This document shows, in pieces, positions 1 to 8,963 of a stretch of DNA of 32,877 nt; within the stretch, counting starts at the first letter, position 1; each line of letters starts with the position of its first letter. The DNA lies in the NCBI GenBank assembly GCA_050736615.1, contig JBOHWL010000030.1, positions 1 through 32,877 of the forward strand. The letters run 5' to 3'. The stretch comes from JBOHWJ01 sp050736615. Its GTDB lineage: Bacteria; Desulfobacterota; Binatia; Binatales; Binataceae. The notes under the pieces were generated by a model. It did no database searches. It saw only the letters and a program-made list of their open reading frames with translations, and was not told the origin of the DNA. The translations under genes and the position numbers were made by a program.

Positions 1-6
1 GTGATG

Positions 7-366
7 TGGTGGAGGCGGGGGGAATTGAACCCCCGTCCGAAGATTGTCAGACCATGGCCACTACACGCTTATTCCGCGCTTTGGAGCTCGCCATCTAAAC
101 GCCCACGGACGGGCTTTCATCTGGCAAGCCGATTTAAATTTCGGGCGTTCGTCCAACCGGCGAACGACGACTACCCTAGCCCATTAAATGACATTCCGAC
201 CCGCCGCCATGGGCGAGCGGCGGCGGAACGCTAGCGGCCCTTAGGCCGCTAGAGCGTAACCGTTATTGTCTGCGGATAAATTTCGCAGTCTGTTTGTTTA
301 ACGGGCCAACAGTACCCCGGCGTGCGACCATAACCCTCGCATCTCCGTCGAACCCATTTCGCCCCC
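7..366 (-). ncRNA. ssrA: tmRNA (transfer-messenger RNA)
   Basis: One-piece tmRNA that rescues stalled ribosomes by trans-translation and tags the nascent peptide for proteolysis. Read on the minus strand, the 5' end is GGGGGCGAAATGGGTTCGAC, the classic tmRNA start. The 3' end has a T-arm GTTCAATTCCC, an acceptor strand and an encoded CCA at 7-9. The resume codon GCA opens a tag reading frame at 241-273 that encodes ADNNGYALAA and stops with TAA. The ALAA ending is the usual degradation signal. The stop codon lies inside a GC-rich hairpin (TAGCGGCC / GGCCGCTA), as in most tmRNAs. The RNA lies about 100 bases downstream of dnaJ on the same strand but is probably transcribed separately. Ends were chosen from the acceptor-stem pairing. 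Confidence 0.95.
241..273 (-). other. tmRNA proteolysis-tag reading frame (ADNNGYALAA)
   Basis: This is the short open frame inside the tmRNA. It runs from the GCA resume codon to TAA and gives the tag A-DNNGYALAA. The hydrophobic ALAA terminus is the family's usual recognition signal for ClpXP-type proteases. Confidence 0.85.
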
Positions 367-463
367 ATTCACGAGCAGGCAGGTCAAACGGTTACATTCC
401 TAATCTAAGGCTGCCGGGCGCTTATCGCAAGATGAGGGATGATCAAACGGAGTAAGTGACCGC

Positions 464-1597
464 TTAGCCGAACATCTCTTTGATTTTATCCACGAAGCCT
501 TTGGACATCGGATGATTGACATCTTCGCCCGAAAGGCGCGCGAATTCCTCGAGCAACTCGCGCTGGCGCGAGGTCAGCCGTCGCGGTGTTTCGACCACGA
601 TACGCACCAACTGATCGCCGCGGCCATAACCGTGAAGATCGACGAAGCCCTTGCCCTTTAGCCGTAACAACTTGCCGGATTGAGTAGCGGCCGGGATTTT
701 CAGCTTGATCTTGCCCTCGAGCGTCGGCACTTCGATTTCGGCGCCAAGCGAGGCTTGAGGGAAACTAACCGGCACTTCGATAACGACATCATTGTCTTGC
801 CGTACAAACAGGGGATGCTCGCGGACATGGACAACGACATACAAGTCGCCATTCGGGCCGCCGCCAAAGCCAGCCTCGCCCTCGCTGCGAAGCTTCAGGC
901 GCGAACCATTATCGACGCCTGGCGGAATCTTAACCGAGAGCGAAACCGGTTTGCGGATGCGTCCTTGGCCCTGACATTTGGGGCAAGGGTCGGCGATGAT
1001 CATTCCTTCGCCGCGACATTGGCCGCAGGTGGTGGAAATGGAAAAGAAACCCTGCTGCGTGCGCACCTGGCCGGTGCCGCGGCAATTGGGGCACGTGCGC
1101 GCACCATCGGAGCCGCCGCGCGCGCGGGTGCCGTTGCACGCGTCGCAAATCGCGAGCCGCTGAAATTTGACTACCTTGTCGGTGCCGCGCGCGGCCTCCT
1201 CGAATTCAACTTCGAGATCATACCTGAGGTCGTCGCCACGACGGCTGCGCGAGCGCGAACGTCCGCGTCCGGTGCCGAAGAAATCGCCAAAAATGTCAGA
1301 AAATACTTCCTCGAAACCTTGGCTGAAATCGAACCCGCCGAAGCCGCCGGCACCCTGCGGTCCTTGGAACGCGGCGTGCCCGAAGCGGTCGTACTGTGCG
1401 CGCTTTTCCGGGTCCGAGAGGACCTGGTAAGCCTCGTTAATTTCCTTGAAACGCTCTTCAGCCTGCTTGTTACCGGGATTGCGATCGGGATGGAATTGGA
1501 CCGCGAGGCGCCGATAGGATTTTTTCAAATCGTCTTCAACGGCATCGCGTCCGACACCCAGAACCTCGTAATAGTCGCGCTTTCTCTCAGTGGGCAT
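464..1597 (-). CDS. dnaJ: Chaperone protein DnaJ (Hsp40)
   Basis: Co-chaperone that stimulates the DnaK ATPase and delivers unfolded clients; cytoplasmic. The 377-residue protein has all type I DnaJ parts. The J domain spans residues 1-70, with the HPD motif at 36-38. A Gly/Phe-rich linker runs from about 75 to 110, followed by an Arg/Ser stretch at 111-120. The zinc-binding region has four CxxC pairs at 151/154, 169/172, 191/194 and 205/208. The first repeat is slightly divergent, with CDACNGTR instead of CxxCxGxG. A C-terminal substrate-binding domain follows. Length is typical. The gene is last in the grpE-dnaK-dnaJ series, about 210 bases after dnaK. That gap is large for a simple operon and holds a GC-rich hairpin. 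Confidence 0.97.
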   Translation of the reverse strand: MPTERKRDYYEVLGVGRDAVEDDLKKSYRRLAVQFHPDRNPGNKQAEERFKEINEAYQVLSDPEKRAQYDRFGHAAFQGPQGAGGFGGFDFSQGFEEVFSDIFGDFFGTGRGRSRSRSRRGDDLRYDLEVEFEEAARGTDKVVKFQRLAICDACNGTRARGGSDGARTCPNCRGTGQVRTQQGFFSISTTCGQCRGEGMIIADPCPKCQGQGRIRKPVSLSVKIPPGVDNGSRLKLRSEGEAGFGGGPNGDLYVVVHVREHPLFVRQDNDVVIEVPVSFPQASLGAEIEVPTLEGKIKLKIPAATQSGKLLRLKGKGFVDLHGYGRGDQLVRIVVETPRRLTSRQRELLEEFARLSGEDVNHPMSKGFVDKIKEMFG

Positions 1598-1722
1598 CGC
1601 GCAGCAATCTTAGTCCAGTCAGCGTCCGGAAGTAAGCCGGATAATAAACACCCGCCACGGAGCATTCTGGACGAGTGTGGATAACACAAACCGACTTTGA
1701 ACTTATCATGTAGTCTCGTACA

Positions 1723-1742
1723 GCGCGCTTTCGTTAGCGCGC
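1723..1742 (-). other. GC-rich hairpin between dnaK and dnaJ
   Basis: A 7-bp perfect inverted repeat (GCGCGCT / AGCGCGC) with a 6-base loop lies about 65 bases past the dnaK stop codon on the minus strand. No T-run follows it, so it is not a standard intrinsic terminator. It could partly stop transcription or protect the dnaK mRNA 3' end, which would lower dnaJ relative to dnaK. The functional reading is inference. Confidence 0.35.
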
Positions 1743-1807
1743 GAATCACTGAAGGAAACCGACGGATGGAACGGTTCCGAGCGCATCCGCCGGTCCTTGT
1801 CGCTACT

Positions 1808-3742
1808 TTATTTCACTTCTTTGAAGTCCGCGTCCACCACGTCTTCTTTCTTTTCTTCCGCACCATCAGTGGCGTGGCCTTCGCTACCGTCACCTGTGGG
1901 CCCGCTCTGAGGGTTCGCGCCGCCCGTCGCTTGTGCGCGTGTTTTGCTGTACATCGCTTCGGCGAGTTTGTGCGAGGCGCCGGAAAGCGCCTCGGCGGCG
2001 CGATTGAGCTCGTCGGGATCTTTCGATTCGAGCTTGCCTTTAGCCTCGCCGAGCGCCTCCTCGATGGTCTTGCGCGAGGCTTCGTCGAGTTGCGAACCGT
2101 AATCCGCCAAGGTCTTTTCCGTGGTATAGACAAGGTTGTCGAGCTTGTTGCGAGCCTCCGCCAGGGCGCGCCGCTGATGGTCATCGGCGGCGTGTTGCTC
2201 CGCTTCTCGCACCATCCGTTTGATCTCTTCTTCGTTAAGCCCGGAAGAGGCGGTTATCCGGATGGATTGCTCTTTATTGGTTCCAAGGTCCTTGGCATGG
2301 ACATTGACGATACCGTTGGCGTCGATATCGAAAGTGACCTCGACCTGGGGAAGGCCGCGCGGCGCGGGCGGAATGCCGATCAGGTCGAATTGACCCAGCA
2401 GCTTATTGTCCGCCGCCATTTCGCGCTCACCCTGGAAGACCCGGATCGTAACCGCGGTCTGATTATCCTGCGCGGTTGAGAAAACCTGGCTCTTGCGGGT
2501 TGGGATCGTGGTGTTTTTGTCGATCAGCTTAGTAAATACGCCGCCCAAAGTTTCGATCCCGAGCGACAGCGGCGTCACATCCAGCAGGAGCACGTCCTTG
2601 ACTTCGCCCTTGAGCACGCCAGCCTGGATAGCCGCGCCAATCGCAACCACTTCGTCGGGGTTGACGCCCTTGTGACCCTCGCGGCCGAAGAGCTTTTTGA
2701 CCCGCTCCTGCACCGCCGGCATCCGGGTCATGCCGCCGACCAGCACCGCCTCATTGATATCACTCGCGCGTAATCCGGCATCCTTGAGCGCCGTCGTACA
2801 GGGTCCATCCAGCCGCTCGAGCAAATCTCCGCACAAGGCTTCGAGCTTGGCCCGCGTCAATTTCATATTGAGATGCTTGGGGCCTGACTGGTCAGCCGTG
2901 ATGAACGGCAGGTTGATATCGGTCTCCATCACGGTCGACAGCTCGCATTTGGCTTTTTCGGCCGCTTCCTTGAGACGCTGCAGGGCCATCCGGTCATTGC
3001 GCAAATCGATGCCCTGGTCTTTCTTGAATTCGTCGGCCAAATAATCGATTACCCGTTGATCAAAATCCTCACCACCGAGAAAAGTGTCACCATTGGTGGC
3101 TTTGACTTCAAAGACGCCTTCGCCCAATTCCAGAATCGAGATGTCAAAGGTGCCGCCGCCGAGATCGAAAACCGCGATCTTTTCGTCCTTTTTCTTATCG
3201 AGGCCGTAAGCTAATGAAGCGGCGGTCGGCTCATTGATAATCCGCAGGACGTTGAGTCCGGCGATACGGCCGGCGTCCTTGGTAGCCTGGCGCTGATTGT
3301 CGTTGAAGTAGGCGGGAACGGTGATGACCGCTTCGGTGACTTTCTCGCCGAGATAATCCTCGGCGGTCTGCTTCATTTTCTGCAGCACAAAGGCCGAAAT
3401 TTCCGGCGGACTGTATTTTTTTCCGCGGATTTCAACCCACGCCGCGCCGTCATCATTCTTGAGCACCCTGTAGGGCAGAACTTTGACCGCCTTTTGCACT
3501 TCAGCTTCTTCGAAACGGCGGCCCATCAGGCGCTTGATTGCAAAGACCGTGTTGGTTGGATTGGTAATCGCCTGGCGCTTGGCGATCTGGCCCACCAGCC
3601 GTTCACCGGAGTCGGTGAAGGCCACGACCGAAGGCGTGGTCCGACTGCCTTCCGAATTGGCGATCACAACCGGGTCGCCACCTTCCATGATAGCGACGCA
3701 GCTATTGGTCGTGCCCAGGTCTATTCCGATTACTTTTGCCAT
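1808..3742 (-). CDS. dnaK: Chaperone protein DnaK (Hsp70)
   Basis: ATP-dependent Hsp70 chaperone that folds and refolds cytoplasmic proteins together with DnaJ and GrpE. The 644-residue length is typical. The N-terminal actin-like ATPase domain opens with IGIDLGTTNSCVA (phosphate-1 loop) and contains FDLGGGTFDIS and the adenosine-binding stretch AVLVGGMTRMPAVQ. The interdomain linker is DVLLLDVTPLSLGIETLGG. The substrate-binding domain and helical lid end with the charged tail DVVDADFKEVK, close to the conserved bacterial C-terminus that contacts DnaJ. It starts 68 bases downstream of the grpE stop, so grpE and dnaK are probably co-transcribed. No CIRCE element is seen directly upstream. Confidence 0.98.
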   Translation of the reverse strand: MAKVIGIDLGTTNSCVAIMEGGDPVVIANSEGSRTTPSVVAFTDSGERLVGQIAKRQAITNPTNTVFAIKRLMGRRFEEAEVQKAVKVLPYRVLKNDDGAAWVEIRGKKYSPPEISAFVLQKMKQTAEDYLGEKVTEAVITVPAYFNDNQRQATKDAGRIAGLNVLRIINEPTAASLAYGLDKKKDEKIAVFDLGGGTFDISILELGEGVFEVKATNGDTFLGGEDFDQRVIDYLADEFKKDQGIDLRNDRMALQRLKEAAEKAKCELSTVMETDINLPFITADQSGPKHLNMKLTRAKLEALCGDLLERLDGPCTTALKDAGLRASDINEAVLVGGMTRMPAVQERVKKLFGREGHKGVNPDEVVAIGAAIQAGVLKGEVKDVLLLDVTPLSLGIETLGGVFTKLIDKNTTIPTRKSQVFSTAQDNQTAVTIRVFQGEREMAADNKLLGQFDLIGIPPAPRGLPQVEVTFDIDANGIVNVHAKDLGTNKEQSIRITASSGLNEEEIKRMVREAEQHAADDHQRRALAEARNKLDNLVYTTEKTLADYGSQLDEASRKTIEEALGEAKGKLESKDPDELNRAAEALSGASHKLAEAMYSKTRAQATGGANPQSGPTGDGSEGHATDGAEEKKEDVVDADFKEVK

Positions 3743-3810
3743 TGTTCAGCGAACCTCTTAAACTATCGATAACCACGTTTCAGGTATTTTCAACGGCTCC
3801 GACAGCGCAG

Positions 3811-4440
3811 TCATTCCTCTTTGTCCTCCGGGGAGTCTTCTGAAGCCGCTGGTTTGGCCACCGAGACCCGCGCCGGACGCAGCATCCGGTCGCCGATCTG
3901 ATAGCCACGATCAAATTCCCGCACGACCGTGTTGGGCGGATGCTCTCCGCTCAGCTCATGCTCAACGGCTTCATGATGCTGGGGGTCAAAGGGCTGGCCG
4001 ACCGCCTGCACCGGCCTCACGCCTTGCGAGCGTAAATAATCCATAAGCGAGCGCAGCACCATCTCAACCCCTTCAACGATGGGTTTGCCGTTGCCGCCAC
4101 CGCGTGCCGCATCCACCGCGCGTTCAAGATTATCGACGATCGGCAACAGGTCGCGCAGCAGGTTTTCGCGTTGGATACGAACGCTCTCCTCACTTTGCTG
4201 GCGTACGCGTTTACGCACGTTTTCAGACTCTGCCAGCACGCGTAGGTATTTATCCCTGAATTCCGTCAGCTCCTTGTCTTTTTCCGCTAGTTGGGCGTTG
4301 AGATCCTCGGCTTGAGCCGCCGCTTGAGGTTTTTCCGGCGATGGCGCCGCGACGTCCTCCGTCAGCACGATCGGTTCGGCCTGCTCGGACGAGGACGGCT
4401 GCCCCCGCTGTTCTTCAGGGCGTTTGAATTGATTTGTCAT
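3811..4440 (-). CDS. grpE: Nucleotide exchange factor GrpE
   Basis: Dimeric thermosensor and nucleotide exchange factor that releases ADP from DnaK. About 209 residues. A low-complexity acidic and Gln/Pro-rich N-terminus is followed by a long charged coiled-coil helix (residues about 50-100, AEKDKELTEFRDKYLRVLAESENVRKR pattern). The C-terminal beta domain carries the family signature FDPQHHEAV and a YQIGDRMLRPARVSVAKP-type strand. The ATG at 4438-4440 was chosen. An in-frame TTG two codons upstream is possible, but its spacing to the GGGA upstream is too short. GrpE is first in the chaperone series here. The MFS transporter gene upstream ends 157 bases away on the same strand. Confidence 0.96.
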   Translation of the reverse strand: MTNQFKRPEEQRGQPSSSEQAEPIVLTEDVAAPSPEKPQAAAQAEDLNAQLAEKDKELTEFRDKYLRVLAESENVRKRVRQQSEESVRIQRENLLRDLLPIVDNLERAVDAARGGGNGKPIVEGVEMVLRSLMDYLRSQGVRPVQAVGQPFDPQHHEAVEHELSGEHPPNTVVREFDRGYQIGDRMLRPARVSVAKPAASEDSPEDKEE

Positions 4441-4597
4441 GGCCAAAATCCCACGAGCATTAACCTAAGCATTAATCGAAGTCATGCCAGAGGTTTTTCA
4501 ATGAAAATCGCCGGAGTGTGCGGCTTTCGCAACTGATTTTTGCCTCAACCGGGCGCAACGATGCCGGATCGCCAATAACTCGGGCATCCTTCCAAGC

Positions 4598-5821
4598 TCA
4601 AGTGACCAAACGGTCGCGCGACGGCGCTTCGCTCAGCAACGGCGCGACGCCAGCCGCGGCGAGACAGAAAGCGACGTTGATCCAAAGGACGGCCGGTATG
4701 CTCCATCGTGCGGCCAGCCACCCCAGGACAATCATCGCGAAAGCACCGACACCGTTGGAAAAACCCAGCGCGAGTCCGGATCCCAGCGAGCGGTTCTCGG
4801 GCAGGAGATCTTGCCCGATCAGAATCTGCACCGGCATCGTGGCAAACACGACGATGCCTAGAACGCCAAGAGTGATCCACATCGCGAGGCCGTGCGAAAG
4901 CAGCAAAAGGATCAGGAAAATCGCCGAGAGCGCGGCTGAGAGCAGCGCAATCGTGCGCCGCCCAAGCACATCGGTCAGATGGCCGCCGAGCAGATTGCCC
5001 ACAATGCCGACGGTCAACAGGACCGTTAACAGCGAAGCGCCCGTGACCAGTGAACCGCCGCGCGATACCCACCATAGCGGAAGAAAAGTGACCAGGCTGT
5101 ACATCACGGTGGCGCGCAGGCTGGAATAGGCGACCAGCACCGCCAAGGCTGGTACATGGCGGCGCAAGCTTGCGCGTGGCAGATCGGGATGACGCGGTGG
5201 GATCGATGGAATACGGCGGAAGATGAGGGGCAACGAGAGTGCCGGAATCACCATCAGCACGAGCCCGATCATGCCAAGCCATACCACCACCAGGCTGGCC
5301 AGCAGCGGCCATACGCCACGGCCCAATTCACCTCCAATGAGAAAGGCCGATAGCGCGAGGCCCTGCCGCTTCGATGGCAAGCGTCTGACCGCGACCAATG
5401 CTTGCGGATGGAACATCGCGCTGCCGGCGCCCACCAGCAGAAGCACCCCCAAAAGCGGCCAATAACCGGGCACGATGCCGACCAGTCCACCCGCCAGCGC
5501 ACTCAGCCCGGCGCCGGCGATGATGAACCCGCGCCCGCCGATTTCATCCGAAATCCATCCACATAACGGTTGCAAGGCTTGCCCAATCAGCAACGCCGCC
5601 ATCACGAGGCCGACCATCTTGAGCGGGATATGCAACGACACCAATACGGCGGGCAAGACGCCGGGCAAATAGCTCGAGGCGCCGTCGTTGAGAAAATGCG
5701 TCCACGAGAGCAGCAGCAGGGCGGTCGCCGGATGCTCCAGCCGTCCATCTGCTGGCTGCGATGTCCCGGAGGTGCCGAGCGGCTCGGCGAATGCTGGTTT
5801 TTGCGCGTCGGACAGGTCCAT
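4598..5821 (-). CDS. MFS transporter, fosmidomycin-resistance (Fsr)-like
   Basis: Predicted inner-membrane drug or metabolite exporter of the major facilitator superfamily with about 12 hydrophobic segments (407 residues). Resemblance to the Fsr family rests on the N-terminal segment SWTHFLNDGASSYLPGVLPA, where the H-x-x-x-D pair in TM1 is typical. The overall length also fits, and the loop GWISDEIGGRG matches the MFS motif A region between TM2 and TM3. A second motif-A-like loop, GGHLTDVLGRRT, starts the second half. The open frame extends upstream to 5950, but the extra N-terminus is Arg-rich and unlike the family. The ATG at 5819-5821 (MDLSDAQK) is therefore preferred, although it lacks a clear Shine-Dalgarno. 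It sits between grpE and a DUF1329 gene. The substrate cannot be told from the sequence. Confidence 0.85.
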   Translation of the reverse strand: MDLSDAQKPAFAEPLGTSGTSQPADGRLEHPATALLLLSWTHFLNDGASSYLPGVLPAVLVSLHIPLKMVGLVMAALLIGQALQPLCGWISDEIGGRGFIIAGAGLSALAGGLVGIVPGYWPLLGVLLLVGAGSAMFHPQALVAVRRLPSKRQGLALSAFLIGGELGRGVWPLLASLVVVWLGMIGLVLMVIPALSLPLIFRRIPSIPPRHPDLPRASLRRHVPALAVLVAYSSLRATVMYSLVTFLPLWWVSRGGSLVTGASLLTVLLTVGIVGNLLGGHLTDVLGRRTIALLSAALSAIFLILLLLSHGLAMWITLGVLGIVVFATMPVQILIGQDLLPENRSLGSGLALGFSNGVGAFAMIVLGWLAARWSIPAVLWINVAFCLAAAGVAPLLSEAPSRDRLVT

Positions 5822-6171
5822 CGAGTTACAGCTACGAAATGCGCGGGAACGCGGTTCGTACCGATATACTATCAGCGCGCTCGATGGCCAAGCGTAATGG
5901 AGCGTGGCTGCTCGTATTTGCCAGACAATCTCACGCAGGCTGAGCTTCAAGATGATTCGAGCCGAGCGTGATTCGCAGCGATGAGTCGGATTTGATGGCG
6001 CGCCGAAACGTTCCGCACCGCGCCTGGACCACGCGATCAGTTGCGGAGGGCGAGCGCAACTTGAACGAGAACTATGGGGCAGCGTCGGAACCGGAGGTTG
6101 TGAATCCTCGGTTGCCCGCCATGGTCTGCGGGCAACCGAGGATTTTGAAAAATGCCAGAGAGAAGCAGTGC
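5822..6171. other. Intergenic stretch, MFS gene to DUF1329 gene
   Basis: About 350 bases without a convincing gene. The only structure seen is the long perfect inverted repeat at 6103-6144, listed separately. The upstream extension of the MFS frame across 5822-5950 looks non-coding. Confidence 0.5.
6103..6144 (-). terminator. Strong 17-bp perfect hairpin downstream of the DUF1329 gene
   Basis: Perfect inverted repeat of 17 bp: AATCCTCGGTTGCCCGC at 6103-6119 and its complement at 6128-6144, with an 8-base loop. It begins 27 bases past the stop codon of the minus-strand DUF1329 gene. On the plus strand the stem runs into TTTTGAAAAAT. On the minus strand there is an A-rich lead-in but only a short T stretch after the stem. 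It most likely ends DUF1329 transcription, perhaps in both directions. Confidence 0.6.
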
Positions 6172-7518
6172 TTAACGCATCGCTTGCGCCAAGCCGCCTG
6201 GAGTGCCGAAGCGCACGGCGTTCAAATACTGCTTGGGTGTGTCTTGATTGAAAAAGGGATCATTACCCTTGGTGTTTGCGCTTTTCCAATAGGTGGCGTG
6301 ATTGTTCTCGATATCCCACACGCTAGCTCCCACTGAATTGGTGATCACGCGGCCTAGCTCAGGTACCGGGCGCACGCGCGGAGCAAGCCACGAGAGCTTC
6401 CACAGCTTGTTACCTGAGTCGTACAGGTCTTCCCATAGGGCGTAGTAGAACCCTTGATCCTGGTACAACACCCGATGGCCATAGCAGTAGCCCGCACGGT
6501 AGTTCGGTAGCCGGCGAATGTCGAGCACATTAACCGGCCGCACCTGCCACTTGCCCCATGACGGTTTGGAGAAGCCGAGCGGCATCAGCCAGTTGTTCGG
6601 AAAGTCTCCGTAATCCTCGTTGTAATCAATCAAAGCGATTATCTTGCGTTCGCCCAGCAGCTTGGCATTGAACAGGTTAATGCCTCCATTGAACCCGATG
6701 GTTTTGGCATCATCATTGGTCCAGTCACTGCCGAACAACGGTGCGCAGCGCGCGGTAGTGGACATTCGCAGCGTACGGCGCAATGAGGGTACATATACGA
6801 AAAGTCCTGGGAATTTTCGTTCGTCCTGCCAGAATAATTGCAATGTCTGAGTATATTTCGCCTCCTGCGGGGTCTCCTGCATTATGTACTCGGTGTACCA
6901 GGTCCCGTTGGCGTTGGGCAAGGTATGTGGAACACCGGGGTCGGTGTTGAAGGCGGTCTGCCGATAGACCACCAGGAAGGAGGAATGGCTAACGTTATGG
7001 AAGCGATCCTGCAGGTAAATGAATCCTGGATTGTTGGTGCCATTGCAATATACATTCGGCACGTACGAATACCAGTTATCGACTAAAAGCTTATAGCCCT
7101 GGTCGGGCGGTTGGGGATTCGGGAATGGCACTCCTCCCCAGTAATCGGCGACGTCCATGGTGCCATTGGGAAGATGCACCACCTTGGTCTGATGACCATA
7201 CTTTTCGGTGGCCGCGACATAGGTTTTGGGCAGCAGGTCGTGTTCAGCCGGCCCTATGTCGATCTGGACATCTTGTGGCATTTTCCAGAAATATTTGCCC
7301 TCGAATAGCGTGATCATGCCGAGCGGCATGAATTTTTTGTACTGTCGCCAATTCGACATAGTGATGACGGTGCCGGGCTTGATGGTGCCAGGGTTTTCCG
7401 ACATCTTAAGCCAGTTTTGCATCTGGCTGTAGTCTTGAGTCTGAGCGTAGGCGACAACCGGCGCGCATAAGAAAGCCAACGCGCATGTCATTAAGCAAAC
7501 CGATCTAACCCTATTCAT
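6172..7518 (-). CDS. Secreted DUF1329 (LolA-fold-like) protein
   Basis: Exported protein of 448 residues with a Sec signal peptide: MNR start, hydrophobic core VCLMTCALAFLCAPVVA, likely cut after AYA. The mature part matches the DUF1329 family. It has a GGVPFPNPQ motif near residue 130, long runs of aromatic-rich beta strands (for example FHNVSHSSFLVVYRQTAF) and the typical YVPSLRRTLRMS segment. DUF1329 proteins are thought to have a lipoprotein-carrier-like half-barrel and often occur near outer-membrane or efflux genes in Proteobacteria. Their function is not established. Base composition looks less GC-rich than the flanking housekeeping genes, which may indicate transfer (visual impression only). 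Gaps of about 400 bases upstream and 220 downstream suggest a single-gene transcript. Confidence 0.85.
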   Translation of the reverse strand: MNRVRSVCLMTCALAFLCAPVVAYAQTQDYSQMQNWLKMSENPGTIKPGTVITMSNWRQYKKFMPLGMITLFEGKYFWKMPQDVQIDIGPAEHDLLPKTYVAATEKYGHQTKVVHLPNGTMDVADYWGGVPFPNPQPPDQGYKLLVDNWYSYVPNVYCNGTNNPGFIYLQDRFHNVSHSSFLVVYRQTAFNTDPGVPHTLPNANGTWYTEYIMQETPQEAKYTQTLQLFWQDERKFPGLFVYVPSLRRTLRMSTTARCAPLFGSDWTNDDAKTIGFNGGINLFNAKLLGERKIIALIDYNEDYGDFPNNWLMPLGFSKPSWGKWQVRPVNVLDIRRLPNYRAGYCYGHRVLYQDQGFYYALWEDLYDSGNKLWKLSWLAPRVRPVPELGRVITNSVGASVWDIENNHATYWKSANTKGNDPFFNQDTPKQYLNAVRFGTPGGLAQAMR

Positions 7519-7916
7519 TGCAAGCTCCCTATGGATAGCGGAACTTAGCGGGCCAAATTCCCGCGGCCGCCATGATTAAAACGCCTCGCAGCCATTGCAT
7601 GGGACGTTCAAAGCGATTGACATGCAGAAGGCGTGCCAACGCGCTTCGAGCATTAGCTATAGCGTTTATATCTACAACGAGGCGAATTACAGTCGGGGAA
7701 TAAGTATTCGAATTGCTATAGAGACGTTCTCGTAAATAGAGCAATGATTATCGCCCACATAATGACGGCACGTACTGTTTGCGCAGGAAGCGCCGAGTCC
7801 AGTGAAATACGCGGACGTGCGGTCGCATTGGTTTAATTAAACAGCGTTCGTCCGCTGCGATGGCGCGCTGACTAGTATCGCGAAGATATGCAACGAGCCA
7901 CGAAGCGTCGGAGGCG
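7519..7916. other. Intergenic region, DUF1329 gene to hrcA
   Basis: About 400 bases with visibly higher AT content around 7660-7850. A 71-codon minus-strand frame at 7529-7744 has no family features and no good ribosome binding site, so I do not call it a gene. The DUF1329 promoter is expected here, but no box could be assigned with confidence. Confidence 0.5.
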
Positions 7917-8963
7917 TCAGTGTTCGAGCGCGCGTGATAGCGCGCGAGCGGTATAACCCACCAGCGGGATGACGCGTTCGTAGTTCATCCGCACCGGCCC
8001 GACGACGGCCACGCTGCCGAGCGGCATCGCGCCGCTGGCGTAGGAGGCCGCCACGACACTGAGTCCGGAAAGCCGTGCGTCGAAATTTTCCGAGCCGATC
8101 GAAACCATCGGCTGATTATGCGCGAAGCTTCGTTCGAGCAACTCGAGCAGGGCGGTCTTATCCTCAAGTGCGCGCAACAACTCCTTGAGCCGTGCGGGGT
8201 CGGCAAACTCCGGCTGTTCGAGGGCGTTCGCGCTGCCATCCACGTGCAGTGCGATCGGGTTGATATCGTGCGCAATGGCGCCACCTAGCATCAAGGTTGT
8301 ACGCATGAAGCTGTCGTAAAGCGCGCGGTCTTCCTTGAGGCGTTCCTCAATCCAGCGATGCGCCTGCTCCAGCGTACGCCCCGCCAGCGACTCGTTCAGA
8401 TAAGCGGCCATGCGTTCGAGCTCGTCCTGCGAGTGGTCATGGTCAAGATGCACCAGGCGATTGTGCACGTTGCCTTCGATCGCGACGAAAATCGCCAGCA
8501 CCTCGCATTCGCGCAATCGTACAAACGCGACACGCTCCAGCCGCATCCCGTCGAGTCGCGGCCCCATTACCAGCGAGGCTTGTCCGGTCATCAGGGCGAG
8601 CAAGCGCGAGCTTTCGCGCACGATCTCGTTGAGGTCGCCCGCCTGTGAACCGGAATAGTGAAGTTCAATCCGCGTCCGGTCCTTGAAACCGATGCTTGGC
8701 CCCGCCAGATGATCGACGTAGTAGCGATAGCCTTTGTCAGTGGGAATACGGCCAGCCGAGGTATGCGGCTGGTGCAGGTAACCCGCCTCCTCCAACTCCG
8801 CCATTAAATTACGCACCATCGCGGCACGCACGCCGAGCGTGCGCCGGGTGGCAAGCTGCTGCGAGCCAACCGGCTCGGCGGTCGTGATAAACTCCTGCAC
8901 CGTCGCCAGCAGCAGCCTATGCCGGCGAAAAGGCAATTCCCCGGTCAAGGAGTCGTCGTTCAT
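7917..8963 (-). CDS. hrcA: Heat-inducible transcription repressor HrcA
   Basis: Repressor of class I heat-shock operons that binds CIRCE operators and is itself stabilised by GroEL. The 348-residue length is typical. The N-terminal winged helix has the family sequence VGSQQLATRRTLGVRAAMVRN followed by MAELEEAGYLHQPHTSAGRIPTDKGYRYYVD. The wing motif HTSAGRIPTDKGYR is diagnostic. A GAF-like middle domain and the C-terminal end VGPVRMNYERVIPLVGYTARAL follow. In many bacteria hrcA lies directly before grpE-dnaK-dnaJ. Here two unrelated genes intervene on the same strand. No good CIRCE (TTAGCACTC-N9-GAGTGCTAA) is found upstream of hrcA or of grpE. Confidence 0.95.
   Translation of the reverse strand: MNDDSLTGELPFRRHRLLLATVQEFITTAEPVGSQQLATRRTLGVRAAMVRNLMAELEEAGYLHQPHTSAGRIPTDKGYRYYVDHLAGPSIGFKDRTRIELHYSGSQAGDLNEIVRESSRLLALMTGQASLVMGPRLDGMRLERVAFVRLRECEVLAIFVAIEGNVHNRLVHLDHDHSQDELERMAAYLNESLAGRTLEQAHRWIEERLKEDRALYDSFMRTTLMLGGAIAHDINPIALHVDGSANALEQPEFADPARLKELLRALEDKTALLELLERSFAHNQPMVSIGSENFDARLSGLSVVAASYASGAMPLGSVAVVGPVRMNYERVIPLVGYTARALSRALEH

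Noticed and set aside
680..1684. 334-codon plus-strand open frame across dnaJ
   Set aside because: It is antisense to a fully canonical dnaJ, has no family features and is explained by GC-rich codon bias.
1697..2479. 260-codon plus-strand open frame across the dnaK 3' half
   Set aside because: Antisense shadow of dnaK. The translated sequence is Arg/Phe-rich without recognisable domains.
7529..7744. 71-codon minus-strand open frame upstream of the DUF1329 gene
   Set aside because: No Shine-Dalgarno, no motif and AT-rich intergenic composition.
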